Part shown: one piece after another, positions 34,620 to 47,925 of the stretch
Position numbering within the stretch: position 1 is the first letter of the stretch
Layout of the letters: each line of letters begins with the position of its first letter
Assembly: GCA_035236585.1 (NCBI GenBank)
Contig: CP141137.1
Location: 44,600,057-44,664,056, forward strand
Direction: 5' to 3'
Source: Warburgia ugandensis
Lineage: Eukaryota > Streptophyta > Magnoliopsida > Canellales > Canellaceae
DNA: 64,000 nt
The notes under the pieces: model-generated
What the model saw: only the letters and a program-made list of their open reading frames with translations
Told to the model about the DNA's origin: nothing
Database searches by the model: none
Position numbers and translations under genes: made by a program

Positions 34620-35600
34620 TTAGGTTATTACACTACCTGTCAACTGTCTTCATGCAAGAGAATCAAACTTACATAGCCCAAAGCTCATCTAGGTGCATTT
34701 TTGCTCTCTCTAGCTTCAACTAAAATGCCACAATCAGATTGGTTTTATGTGTGTTTTGTCTTCAAACTTGTACATTTTCTTCCCAATTTTCTAAGACGGC
34801 CAAATAACAAATGGTTTCCAAACCTTATTCCATCTACATTTTTAACCATCTTCATCTCAATTCATATTCAGCGATGAGCAATCTATGTTTGTGATCTCGT
34901 AGCGCTTCGGTATAGTAATATCTTTTCCATAATTTGGGTTGCTTCAAAGCATATTTTGACATATGCCTCTAAACTAAGGTTTATCAAATTTGATTTTTTA
35001 CAAGATTTCTAATATCTTCCATGTCAAATATCATCTTTGTCAATGTGGTCACTATTCCATTGTAAATCCAAATCACAAGTCAAATGGACTATGGGTAGGC
35101 CATATTTAGGGATAAGTTATAACTATCTAAGATAGTTTTTGTCATGGATCATTATATATTCTTGAACCATTGTAAAAATTAGATTCTTTCTCCTAATTAA
35201 TGGGTTCATTAGTACATAAAAAGGTCACACCATTGGAAAAATTAAGTTCCTTCTCATAATTAACTAGTTTAAGAGTGTTGGGATCGATTTAGTCACACAT
35301 ACAATAGAAGATAAGGAGATTTATGTGATTTGGCCAAACACGACCTACGTCTATAGGAAAGGAGGATTCCACTATCATCTGATCACATTGCGTGAGGAGG
35401 AGAGTGCTCAAAGCTTCCTCTAACCCTAATATATGACCCGAGTTTTTATGTGCACATTTAAAGGCAAAACAAATTCCTAATGTTGAATCAATCCCTATTT
35501 GAAAACAACTTCGTGAAAAAAATACAATGCAGTAGAAGATTCTTTTTCATATAAATTCATTTCAAAAACCACGAGTGTCATTTACTTCCAACAAAATAGC
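34620..35600. other. Non-coding interval, possible LTR fragment
   Basis: No gene. The part at 35278-35420 (GGGATCGATTTAGTCACAC, then GAGATTTATGTGATTTGGCC) resembles sequence often seen in plant LTR retroelements, but I cannot assign a family. Confidence 0.35.
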
Positions 35601-35639
35601 TAAGGAATTATATATATAAGTAAAACAAAAATACATACA

Positions 35640-36474
35640 TCCTAGATCTAACCAGTCACACCTCACAGTTCAATTATAATAACTACATATACATGTCCAA
35701 AAAGGATAAGTCATACACTTACATTGATTATAGTACGTTACACTATTATCTTCATCCATATTTGCATCCACCTCGATTTGCTCTGCCTCAAGTCAAATTC
35801 TCCGAAGAACTGAGATATTATAAATAATTTACAATGTCTCAACAAGCTTGCACTTGTGTAGGTAGTTTCACGTCTATTATACCAAATTTGAAATCCAATT
35901 CTAAACAATATTTCAAATAATTTTTTATGCAGTTCTAAAGAATATAATGGCTAGATCAGAGGTAGGAAACATAATTGAATTCACATGTCAACCTCAGTTT
36001 ACAGTTTTATGCTAAAACATTTCAAATAATATCAAAATAGAACATGCAAGACTTTAAATTTATATTCTTCAAATGATCGAATCTTCATGGAAAACTCATA
36101 TAAATTGTAACATATAATATATTACAGAATCATATGAATGCATAACTTGTAAATTATGTGAAAGATCCTCCATTTAACTTGATAATTCAAATTTAATAAG
36201 ATCCTCAAAATATTAAAATAGTAATAGATTAGATTGCAAACGTCAGCAATCCTGAACTGACAACATCATCATCACGTGCACATATGCACCCCAATTAACC
36301 CATCAGCCTATTGGTCATGAGTTCTCATATAAAGACCATCATCATGCCTATCTGTGTGGGGTCACAAAATAGAAATCTCAAGGTACACTAGGCTCATGAC
36401 TAGCTCAATGAAATCATGTGTCTCTGATATCTGGAGACCAGCTACCATAGCCTCCATGGTGACTGTGGATATGT
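35640..36474. repeat. L3 LTR-like repeat, copy 3, left part
   Basis: Matches 59391-59899 from about 35960 onward and continues, after the CACTA element, at 47926. It contains the L3 form of the conserved stem-loop (35811-35841). Its last three bases before the CACTA start are TGT, the target duplication. Confidence 0.65.
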
Positions 36475-36978
36475 CACTACTATGGTGATGGGTTTATAAG
36501 ACAGTTAAAAACATTTTAAGTGTTTAATTTTGGCCAAAATACCCCTAGTTTAGCATTTAATTAGATCATCTAACTCATCAATTTGATGATTTTTAGATAA
36601 AATATGAAATTTAACTCAAATTGCACAACCAACCATAAATTAGCAAAATTAATGATCAGATGATCGGCCAAGCTAATCAAATGCTTAATGTACTATTAGA
36701 TGACTATAATCTATATGATAGGTTTTCAATAACTATCCTATACTTTATGAGAAATATGGGATGGTTTTTCAATAACCATCCTATATTGCTTATACTTTCT
36801 TCTCAAATCATGTTCTCATGTTTGTTGGTTTCTATTCATACCCTTGCTATTTTTGAAGGTAAACACTTCATCTGTTCATACATTCATACACATCTAACAT
36901 TTTCAACATTCCACGTTGAACTTCTTGGTGAAATAAAGGAAACATGCATAAACTTAAATTTTTAAAAAAGGAACATAT

Positions 36979-38456
36979 TGTAATAACTCAGGTTTTTCAA
37001 CACTTTTTAAACAAATTTTTTTGAGAGGTGGGGCCCCAATTTTTGAAAAAAAAAACTCAAAAAAAAGTATATCAATGAATTTCATTTTAAGTAAAACCCT
37101 AAGTGTCAACCTCTGACTCAAAACTCAAATAAAATTTTCACTTTTCAAGTAAACATTTCCAAAACAAGATTACATCTTTGGGACCTATCCAGTCAATAGT
37201 CACATTCCCTACAACAATATAATCAAGTCCAGATAATTCAAATGCATATGTATTATCCAAGTAGAATTAAAAACATACCTTCTGTTGAGATGTCTCAATC
37301 AACAACTCGTTCGCTCCTCATCAATAGTGTGTGTCTCTCAATATCTAAGGCATTGCAACAATAACACAATGCCTCAATAAGCAATGCTTGGTAGGAAAAT
37401 AAGATGCCTGTGCAATTCAAAATATAAAATTTTCTTTTCACAATATAATAATCATTTCAATGCACAAACACTATGTGTTAATAATCAATAGTCTACACGA
37501 TTAACTTGGAATAAATCCAAGACTTTAGAATATAATTTTCAAAGTATTTCATATGAATATCATGGTCGTGCTGCATGTCATCGTTTGTGTATGTATCTTC
37601 TATTGCGTCCACAAACCATAGGGGCCGATGTGCCATGACACCTATTTTAAGGGTCACTGAAGCCAATGGATGGTTTAGATCATCCATCTGAGTTGCCTTT
37701 GTGATGAGTTTTCTACTATATCACAGTTGTTCCTAAATTCAAACCCTACCCACATGAAATGTCTAATCTAGGTGTTGCGAATGATAAAAGGAAATGAAGA
37801 AAAGCCAATAGAAGGGAAAAGCAAGAAGCGAACTGAATCATACCTCTCAGATTAGTAGAAAATCCGTTCTTGATGGTTTTACCCGATAATGAGAGATGGT
37901 GGGAAAAAGGCATGATCTCGATGGTCTTCAGGCTATCAGTCATTGCAACACAATAGAACAAAGTGAGATCCATTTATGGTGTATAACACAATTGGATCTA
38001 ATTATGTTTGATCGTGGAAAAAGGAGAGAATCAGAGGAGGATGAGAAGAAGATGAATAGTGTTTAGGAAAGAGGGGTTTTTGCCTTAAATTTAGTTAAGA
38101 TGAGATAATCATGATTACTTGCATAATTAGCATGTTTCCTAATCCATTTTTATCTGTCTAAATTCTAGAACCCGCATCAATGCATTGTGGGCTCAAATGT
38201 AAATGACTATTTTGCCCTTCTGTAAAATAATTAGGCAAATTTTCACCAAAACTTCGATTTGGGCATTCTCAGTGTCGTTGAATTCCATTTTTTTAGTACA
38301 ATCCAAATATTAAGGTTTTGATACTTGATTTGATGTCTATCAAATTTCTCACTCATAAAACTCTAAAATTATGAAATTTTACTATTTTCTTTTAATCCCA
38401 ATTTAACATTTTTCAAAATTCTCTCACATTGGGATTTAAAAATTAGGGATGTCACA
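36979..38456 (-). repeat. L2 gypsy LTR, copy 1, internally deleted
   Basis: On the minus strand the LTR starts TGTGACATCCC at 38456 and ends GAGTTATTACA at 36979. Just before its start is a purine tract and a short pol tail (38457-38495). Compared with 60406-63798 it lacks about 1.9 kb, joined near 37565. It carries the conserved stem-loop at 37348-37374. Confidence 0.7.
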
Positions 38457-38774
38457 TTCTTTCCACCTTATAGGAATTTCGTCCTTGAAATTTTTTAAGT
38501 GTTCAATTTTGGTCAAAAAACCCCTAATTTAGCGTTCAATTAGATAATCTAACCATTCATATTTGTAAAATTTAGCTTGATTTTGATTTTAACTCCAATT
38601 GACCATCCAAACCTTAATTTGTCAAAATCAATGGTCAGATGATCATTAGAGCTCATTAGATGATTAATATACGGTCCAAATGATTATAATTTAGTCTTTT
38701 CTTTTGCAGATCAACCAAAGGACGCATGGACAGCTACGATTAAAAGTTAACAGTGCAGATCATTTTAAAAAGGA

Positions 38775-38893
38775 TTGATGGACCAGATCAACCATGGGGA
38801 TGGATGGAATAGAAATCATGGACAAAATGGAAAGAAATGTAAAGGGCAACTCCTTCCCCCACTTCTCTTTCCTTTTCTTCCTCTTTCCCTTCT

Positions 38894-38966
<73 letters not shown>

Positions 38967-39240
38967 TTTCCTTTCTTTTTTCTCCCTCCTTGTTTTTTTT
39001 CCTTATTTCCTCTCTTTTTTCCCTTCCTCATTCTCATGTACCCACCTCTCTTCTCCCACCTTCCTTTTCTCTTCCTCCTTTCTATTCTCAAGACTTTCTT
39101 TAAAATTGTAGGAGGGCAGCTTTCTCTCCTCTCTCCTCTCTCCTCTCTTCTCCCATCTCCTTCATCGTCCCTTTCTTCTCTTCTTCCCTCCCACTTCTCT
39201 TCTTTCTCTCTATCTCTCTCCCTCTCTCTCTCTCTCTCTT
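38775..39240. repeat. Polypyrimidine tract with (CT)n core
   Basis: About 460 bases almost wholly of C and T on the plus strand, with a CT tract at about 38898-38962 and a second short one near 39205-39238. Open frames through it on both strands (up to 262 residues) are low-complexity artefacts. Tracts like this can form triplex DNA. Confidence 0.85.
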
Positions 39241-39247
39241 CTCTACT

Positions 39248-39653
39248 TGTGAAGCCTTGGCCAATGAGGGTGGGCCAAGAGGGCTGGTAGGCTTCTAGGC
39301 AAGGTGAGGGACTGAGAGTTAGTCCCACATCGTTAGGGGGAAAGTTACTAAGCTCTTGATAAGAGTAATGAGGACTTCCCTTGCAACAAGGCCTCCTAAG
39401 GAGAGTTCTCCGTATGGAACAAAACCTTGAGGGGTGAACCGTTGCCGCAAAGGTTGAGGTACCATTTAACGGTGAAGGTTGAGGGACAAATCGGGAGGTA
39501 CCTAGAGAGGAAAATATTGTATCCACTATGCACTCTGCCCATGGAATGAGGCCTTTTCCCTGAGCAACTAGGGAAGAACAAAACCGTGCGGGATGTATGG
39601 GCACTTCAGCACAGACAATATCATTGCAAGGTGTGGGCCCTTGGGCTGTTACA
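39248..39653 (+). mobile_element. Solo TRIM LTR containing a 160-base insertion
   Basis: Matches the TRIM LTR at 25006-25251 but is interrupted at 39394-39553. It is flanked by CTACT (39243-39247) and CTACC (39654-39658), a 5-bp target duplication with one change. A solo LTR arises by recombination between the two LTRs of a complete element. The insert is bordered by repeated AGGCC. Confidence 0.75.
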
Positions 39654-39776
39654 CTACCGCACCAAGTTTCCCTTCTCCTATTCCTTCACCCCCCCAACCT
39701 CTCCCTCATCTCCTCTTGGCTGAACCGTAGGAGGAGGCAAACCCCTTCCCTTTTCCCTTCTTCTTCTCACCTCATC

Positions 39777-39881
<105 letters not shown>

Positions 39882-40439
39882 GCCTCTTCTCCTTCACTCT
39901 CCCTCTCTCTATTTCTCAGACTGGCAGTGCTCTACCAATTCTCCCTCTCCTTTGCCATCTCCCCATTATCCTCTTATCTGCCCCATACCTCCCTCACCGT
40001 TCTCCTCCCAACTTCTCCCTTTGTCTTTCTCACCTTCGGCAACCCCTCTTTCTCTTTCCCTGCTTCTCCTATCTCCCTCTCGTTCTTTGTCTTCAACATC
40101 GCATTGCCTCTTCGTCGGCCTCTATTTGGCTCACTGCAAAAAGCACACACCCAGTCTAGATTCGATAACGCACAACTCAGACAGAACCATAGCTCGACAG
40201 CCATTCTTCTCTACATTGTCTTCACCAAACTAACACTGGCTAGCTCCTCCTCCATCACCAGCGTTTGCCCCAGTCCGAACCAGCCCAGGTGACATCACTG
40301 GACGGTCTGAAGACAGAAACCCAAGTTGGGTTTCCAAGTTTTTTTCCTTTCCCTCCTTCTTCCTCCCTCCTTTCTCCTCTCTTCTTCTCCCTCCTTCTAC
40401 GTTTTTCCCCTCATCACCGTTTTCCTGGTTTTTTTTTTT

Positions 40440-40870
40440 CATTAAAAACCAGAACCCTAGAAATTTACAAGTTTTGCCTTGTCAGATCTCAAAAATTCCA
40501 CCTCTGTCCTTTCCGTTTAGTACCATCCATGTCCTCAGTTTAATACCATTTGAGTCCCTAATTTATTTACTTCTATGTCCCTGTGCTATTCTGGTTTTAC
40601 ATTATAATCATTTTGACTATCCAAGGATAGACTTATCTAGGACGACTTTTAGTTTTATTTTTTGTTTTCTTTGGAATAAATAATTGTGTACATTGCAATA
40701 ATTGAATAAATTTGAATTTTAGTTTATTTCTAGTATAGTCTTAGTTTTGGTTCTTTTATTAATTGAATTTTATTGAAAAATCCATCATTTTAAATCAAGT
40801 CCTCGTGGGATCGACTCGTACTTGCATAAGCAACACTACAATAGCCTATGCACTTGCGGTTAAACAATCA
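40440..40870 (+). repeat. LTR-like fragment
   Basis: The end of this block (GTGGGATCGACTCGTACTTG, then CACTTGCGGTTA) resembles the 3' part of LTRs in large plant gypsy elements. No matching second LTR or primer site was found, so this is a tentative remnant. Confidence 0.35.
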
Positions 40871-42130
40871 ACAAAATTCTTTCCATGTTATCCTCCAACA
40901 ATTCTAGAAGCATCCGCATATCACAATATGTACTAATCGTGACAAAAATCCCAAATCCAAGTGCCTCTTGCATTTGTGTACAACTTGGTACTAGTAAAAT
41001 CCCTATATCAACACAATTGAGAGCATCTCAACTCATATATAGGCAAATTCATGCCAGTCTTATACCAGAGCATACTAGCTCACTAATGGGCAATCACATA
41101 GCAATCAACACCCACCAGCTCATTATCAGGCACTCATATGCCAATCAACAGGCAATCATATGCCAATCAAATCAGAGCATACTAGCTCACTATCAGGCAA
41201 TCATGTGCCAATCAAATCAGAGCATACCAGCTCACTATCAGGCAATCATATGCCAATAAAAAAATTTAGCCTATAGCATGATCATACTATGAGCACTTAG
41301 AAGCTTGCCACCTAGAAGCTCGCCATCTAGAAGCCTACCAGTGCCTCTTGCACCCGCCCTCATCAGCCACCCTCTTAGGCCGCCCTCATTGGCTACTCAT
41401 AAGTATATGTCATAAATCAATTTATGATTACACATAAGAAAATGATTTATACGAAACACACATCATTGTCCTACCTCTCATTTAATGAGAAATTAAACTT
41501 GTATTTATGAAATATAAATAACATTCATATCACTGCTATCTTGGAAACTCAATAACTCAGCGATGGCGGTTTGGTAGACTAAGGAAACTATCAACCTTAG
41601 TCACCCATTTGGGCTAATCCCAGCCCATCGTAATCTTAATAAACTACCTCTCTATCAATAAAGGTGCCATGGTCAAGGAACGCTACCTCAATTGGGGCCA
41701 TCCTGCATGGCACCTTAGAAAAATGGCACTACGACTGGTGCCAAATCAATATCGACATCAATATCCTGCAGCGAAAAATCCTAGAACCTCCCTAGGAAAG
41801 ATTATGAATTCTCGCACACCATTTGTGTGCTCAATCAATGGCCTCTCTCTATCCTCCACTGTCAGTTCAATAAGGAGGACTTTGCACCTTAGGAAATACA
41901 CACTGCCCTCTAGGAAGAAGTAACACAAATACCCTTCCTAGTAAGAACGAGGTCATTGATTGTCCAAGTACGGTAAAAGTAATCTTTCATCACATCAATT
42001 AACAGTCCTCCAATAAGTAGAATCATTTCTAAGGATGGTATTAAAATCAATCATATCAAGTAAGATAGATCAATATCGATCTTCTCACTCATCATCAGCA
42101 TCATCACGTCTAATTGAGAGAGTATCATAT
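40870..42130. other. Non-coding repeat-derived interval
   Basis: Contains short direct repeats (CACTATCAGGCAATCAT...GCCAATCA, several copies at 41090-41260). A block at 41281-41395 matches the AAGCTTGCCACC...CCCTCATCAG segment of L3 (2536-2625, 49950-50040). No supported gene. Confidence 0.4.
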
Positions 42131-42134
42131 GCAC

Positions 42135-45100
42135 TGTAACAACCTGGGTTTTTCAACACTTTTTAAACAAATTTTTTTGAAAGTTGGGGCCTAATTTTGA
42201 AAACAAAACACAGAAAAACAATTTCAGTGAATTTTATTTTAAGAAAATCCCTGAGTGTCAACCACCAACTCAAAACTCAAATAAAAATTTCATTTATTAA
42301 GTAAACATTTTCAAAACAAGTTTACTTCTTCAGTATCCATCCAGTCAACAGCCACATTCCCTACAGCAATATAATCATCCAGATAATTTAGATGCACATG
42401 TACAGTTCAAGTAGAATTAAAAACACACCTTCAATTGAGATGTCTCAATCAACAACCGTCTAGCTCCTCATTAGTAGTGTTTGTCTATCAATATCTGACT
42501 CACTACAATAATAACACAATGCATCAGCAAGCAATGCTTGGTAGGGGAATAAGATGCTTATGCAATTCAAAATATAATATTTGCTTTCACAATATAATAA
42601 TAATTTCAATGCACAAAATACTATGCGTCAATAATCTACATGATTAACTTCAAATTAATCCAAGACTTTAGAATATAATTTTCAAACATTTCATATGAAT
42701 ATCATAAATAAATCAAACCACTAAACATCATGTCTATATCCTAATCAGTATCTCAAGTAAACTTTATGAATAGATATAAACATCATAAATAAATCCAGAA
42801 ATGCCAAATCATGTCCAACCACAATTCCAATCATAAATAAAGATACTGAATGTGTAAATGAGTTAAATGGTATTAAACTCGTAAACAAGTGAATATAGTC
42901 ATTAGTGGTCACGCCCCTACTATGCGGGGCCCACATTCCTCCAATCAACACTAGTTATCTATATGGTCATGAGCTCATACCAAGCATATCACCATGTCAT
43001 ATAGTCATCAGTGGTTACAGCACTCCCTCGTGATCACAACAACATGTACAGAAATATGAGGAATTGTTATGCTGCAGTGATAACCAACACATGATCTATT
43101 GACTTCCACTTTCAGCCGACACCAAAATAGGAGACTCATCGTCCATCCACATGGGTGGGAACCGAACCAGTAGTGTGGGCTACCCATGATACCAACCCCT
43201 ATTGAGTATCATCTACGAGCAGCTATCTATTATCTCATAATCTTAGAGGGTGGGTGGCTGGCCCTATACCCCTCCTAGCATAGCATCCCCCAAGCAACAA
43301 GCCTATCATAAACAAAATCCTCAGGCCTCCATGCCTACATATAAAATAATAGTATCAAGTTACATGCCTGTCTCATATCAACCCATGAAAAATATGATAT
43401 TATATACATAGTTGGTACCATGTACCAAATAAAGCCTACATGGCTTTTACTTCAAAATCATGCAGTAATAAAACATGCCATGCACCATAAAAACATGCCT
43501 TTTTAAATGAATGGTGTACATTTAAATCCATGGAGGTTTAATTACACTATAACCATCCTTCATATACAAAACCATATCCTTTCCATTTCATAATTCATGC
43601 CATAAATACCGCATGTATACTGTAAGATAAAATCACATCTTATAAATGAGTCATGAAACTCAAATCTTATGTAGGTGTCAAAATCACATCTTGAGTATAT
43701 TAATAAATCATGTAATTTATGAAATTAACATCTTAAATTCCAACTAACTCAAATACATCTCTCAAATCCTTAATACACACCACGATCTCAATTGCCTATC
43801 CATCAGTGTATCTATCAAGTTATAGATACATTTCAAGTTAACCACTTATTCACAAATTTTCACCCATTACTCATCTAGTCTTTGATCATCATCAACCATG
43901 ATGATCTTACCCTTACAGACCTTCAATCATGCGTATATTTATTTATTTTCATAATATCCATCAATTTAGATCATTGATTAAAGATCAACAGTTTAGATCA
44001 TTTGATGATCAACAGTTCAGATCATTTGATCTATTCTTATTCAAGTCAATCCAATATATGATCAGCTAAATAGATGCATCCTGATCATCACAAGGCTCAA
44101 TCATTCCACTTCATTGGAATTCGGGGGGGATCCAACTGTTGGATCATTCTTTAAAGCCTCTATTTATGATTCGATCACCAATTCTAATCTTAATCACCAC
44201 AATCAATTCTATTTCATGTTTATCTAACCATTCTAGTGTATATCTATGATTGATGTCTTGATATGATAGTTTGATCACTCTCTAATCAATCAAATCAAAG
44301 TTTCTTGCCAGAACAATGATCTAGATCAACTTTTAGGATGAATACATATGATCTGATCATTCGATCAATTAATCCATCTCTTAGATCATATAATTATTTG
44401 AGTTCCAAGGCCTGATCATCCCCAGATCAACCCGATCTAAGTTATTGGATAACATCTCATAGGTTTTATCTAATTGGATGTTCTTAGATCAATATTCTGA
44501 TGCTAAAATCATGTCTGCATCATCAAGAAGAATTCAACGGATGTTTTGGATAAAAATCGGGCCTATATAGCCTCTAGAATTTCAAAAAATCCATCTTAGA
44601 TCACATTTCAATAGTTTGGATCAAAATCTGGGCCAGAACTAGTAAAAACCTGGTGTCCCTAGGAGGTAGGCATCCAGGATGCATGCTTGAAATGCATCGC
44701 ATGCATCCTAGTCACTAGGATGCTCTCACCTGCATCACGGTCTCTAGAACGCTCAGGCGTCCCACTAAGTCAGAGACAGCCACGCACTTGTATGCATGCG
44801 TGCACTGCTAGCGCACAGTCATGTTGCACGTTGTTGTCTGTGTACCCATCATCTATTGCATCTATAAAGCAGTATCCTAGCTGCATCGTCCATTGGGGAT
44901 GATGCTCCTACACTGTCCATTCTGTTTTGGCTCCTACATTCTAGATGATCTGATTTTTCCTATGTTTTTGTCGTTCCTACTGTTTTGAGGGTCATTGAAT
45001 CCAATGGATAGTTCAGATCATCCATCTGCGTTGTCCTTATGATGGGTTTTCTACGATGTCACGGCTTTTCCTAAATTCAAGACCTACCCACATGAAATCT

Positions 45101-45625
45101 CTGATCTAGGCATTACAACACCGTAGAACAAAGTGAAATCCATTTATGGTGTTGAACACAATTAGATCTAATCACGTTTAATAGTGAAAAAAGGAGAGAA
45201 TCAAAGGAGGAGGAGAAGATGAATAGCGTTTAGGAAAGAGAGGTTTTTGCCTTGAATTTAGTTAAGGTGAGATTATCGCAATTACTCAAGAAATTAGCAT
45301 GTTTCCTAATCAATTTTGATCTATCTAAATTCTAAGACCCCCATCAGTGCACTGTGGGCGAACATGTCAAATAATTAATTTTCCCTTTTATAAAATAATT
45401 AAGCAAATTTTTGCCTAAACTCCTATTTTGGGCATTCTCAATGTCATTGGATTCCATTGTTCGAGTACAATCCAAATATCAAGGTTTCGGCACTTGATTT
45501 GATGTCTATCAAATTTCTTACCCATAAAACTCCAAAATTATGAAATTTCACTATTCTCTTTTTATCCCAATTTAACATTTTTCAAAATTCACTCACATTG
45601 GGATTTAAAAATTAAGGATATTACA
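42135..45625 (-). repeat. L2 gypsy LTR, copy 2 (solo, about 3.5 kb)
   Basis: Full-length relative of 60406-63798, with TG...CA ends and no internal sequence on either side. It is flanked by CATATGCAC (42126-42134) and CATATGCAT (45626-45634). The stem-loop region near 42505-42530 is degraded in this copy. No open frame is credible. Confidence 0.7.
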
Positions 45626-45689
45626 CATATGCATCCAATTAGTGCAATGTAAATTATATATCTATTATAAAATTGATACATATTCAATA

Positions 45690-45790
45690 ACATCATATGT
45701 CTACAAATTAAAAGTAAAAAGTATTCATTACAATCCATTTTGAAGTCATCTATGTCTAATTGGGAATAACTCTTGTTACCCAAATCAACC
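45690..45790 (-). pseudogene. Remnant of Ulp1-like gene 3' end
   Basis: On the minus strand the residues VDLGNKSYSQLDIDDFKM match the last exon of the gene at 5166-9026 (VDFGTKSYSQLDLDD). A splice-acceptor-like CTTGTAG precedes it in both. The rest of the gene is missing. This links the cargo of the hAT element to the CACTA family seen here. Confidence 0.7.
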
Positions 45791-45857
45791 TACAAGAAAA
45801 CAAATATTACCTCAATGAAAACATTATTGTTGAAGTCATTTAAGATATGTAGAAAAC

Positions 45858-46640
45858 TATAAGACATGGGTCTTATTAAACTAAATGGAGGCTATCTAGA
45901 ATGATTATAATCAAGCATTTAGAAGCATTACATAAGCCTAAAAGTAGCATCGTATACAGTAGAAAATGCATGACAAAAAGCATATTCAAGCTACATTTTG
46001 CATGCCTTTTGAAAGAAATATCAAAATCTAAGACATGGGCCTTATTAAACTCAATGGAGGCTATCTAGAATGATCATAATACAGCATTTACAAGCATTAT
46101 AGAATCCCAAAATTAGCATCATATATAGTAGAAAACACATGGTAAAAATGCATATTCAAGCTACATTTTGCATGCCTTTTTTAAAGAAACATCAAAATCT
46201 AAGACATGGGTCTTATTAGACTCAATGGAGCTATCTAGAATGACCTTAGTCCAGTATTTACAAGCATTATAGAAGCCCAAAATTATCATCATATACAGTA
46301 GAAAATGCATGGTAAAAATGCATATTCAAGCTACATTTTGCATGCCTTTTTGAAAGAAACATCAAAATCTAAGACATCGGTATAATTAAACTCAATGGAG
46401 GATATCAAGAATGATCATAATCCAGCATTTATAAGCATTACAAAAGCCCAAAATCAGCAGCCTATACAGTAAAAAATGCATGGTAAAAACGCATATTTAA
46501 GCGATAATTTTCATTCCTTTTTGAAAGAAACATCAAAATCTAAGACATGGGTCTAATTAAACCCAATGGTGGCTATCTAGAAAGATCATATTTCAGCATT
46601 TATAAGTATTACAGAAGCCCAAAATCAGCATCGTATACAA
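45858..46640. repeat. Tandem repeat, about 170-base unit, five copies
   Basis: Units begin with AAGACATGGGTCTTATTAAA-like sequence at about 45858, 46026, 46198, 46367 and 46538, and contain TGCATATTCAAGCTACATTT. They follow the Ulp1 remnant and end at a subterminal dyad array. Non-coding. Confidence 0.8.
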
Positions 46641-46850
46641 TAGAACCGTCCTTTATTCTCTACAGAACCGTCCTATATTCTTTTGAATAAAGGACGATTG
46701 TTCAAATTTGTCCTTTATTCACTCGAATAAAGGACAATTTTTGGTAAACCCATCCTATATTGTTATGAATAAAGGACAGTTCTTTAGAACCGTCCTATAT
46801 TTTATTAATTATATAAGACAAGTTTTAAAGAACTGTCCTATATCAATGGT
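46640..46850. repeat. GAACCGTCCTATAT dyad array in the CACTA element
   Basis: Alternating AATAAAGGACG and GAACCGTCCTATAT words form several imperfect dyads. The core GGAC...GTCC is shared with the four palindromic arrays in the hAT element, a further tie between the two. Confidence 0.65.
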
Positions 46851-46854
46851 CTCT

Positions 46855-47575
46855 TTGCTCGTGAAACGTTCTCTGGCCTAAGTTTTGTAAGGACACGAGT
46901 GTGCACTAGGAACGTCTAAACAGCAATCTAGAAGAAAGGCAACACTACTCAAATTGCAATCTGACACAACAAAGTACAATGATAGATCATCCTGCCGTGT
47001 GCACTCTAATAGAGCTTCAATGGCTTTTCGACATATAAGAACAAAAACATAAGAAAGTAGAGCTACAAAATAACGAAGATCTTCAGTGTCCTTGAGAGGC
47101 TTGTGGCATACTTATTTATAGCTTTTGAGTCTTCACCAACCAACCCAATGAATTGGACTTTTAGCTCCTCCAGAAGACCTTTCACATGGTTGGTGTAGAA
47201 TAGGACAAAAGTGTGGCTACAAGATCCTACATGCTTTCACACTTGCCCCCTTGGACCCCCACTAGGGCTACCGCCCTAGACCTTGCTTCTCGGGTCACTA
47301 CTCCCGAACCCCCATGATTCCTTTTTGTAACCATTGCGATCTCTAATGACCTCATCAACAACTAAGTTGGTTAGTACTACAATCTCATACCACTGTGGCA
47401 CTCATAGTGGTATCTTATTGAGGTGGGCATTGTCATATACCAACATAATATAAAAAAAGTACAAAAACGAATACTACCCAAATGATATCAACCGAAGCAA
47501 TACAAGTTAGAAAAAAAGTGCATGTAAATCCAACCCAATGTTCGAGTTTTCATCTAAGAAGCCAAGAGTCAATTT
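46855..47575. other. Unassigned interior of the CACTA element
   Basis: About 700 bases with no protein features. The minus strand has a TATAAATAAG box-like word near 47120 and the composition of an LTR, but no TG...CA boundaries or primer site could be placed. Confidence 0.35.
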
Positions 47576-47589
47576 AACTTTAAGATAAT

Positions 47590-47922
47590 AAAAAAAACGA
47601 AGACGATTATTAAGACCCGTCTTATATTATTTTATATAAGATGGTTCTGGAAAAATGTCTTATATTATTAGAGTAATATAAGATGGTTCTAGGTAACCAT
47701 CTTATATTTCTTCAATAATATAGGGCAGTTCTTATGAACTATCTTATATTAATCTAATAATATAAGAAGGCTTTCTAGAACCTTCTTATATAAAATTATA
47801 TAAGACAGTTATGTGAAACCCATCTTATGTGTTTATAGTATATAAGACGAGTAACTATAACCATCTTATATAAATTTTATATCAGACAATTGCCATCTTA
47901 TAAAGCCCCAATTTTAGTAGTG
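47590..47922. repeat. Right subterminal region and terminus of the CACTA element
   Basis: Nearly identical to 15-313, with one extra dyad near 47790-47825. It contains ATAAGATGGTT...AACCATCTTAT dyads and ends in the complement of CACTACTAAAA. Confidence 0.75.
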
Positions 47923-47925
47923 TGT

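Noticed and set aside
38816..39604. 262-residue open frame on the minus strand
   Set aside because: It runs through a CT microsatellite and polypyrimidine tract, giving Arg-Glu-rich low-complexity sequence, and continues into a TRIM LTR.
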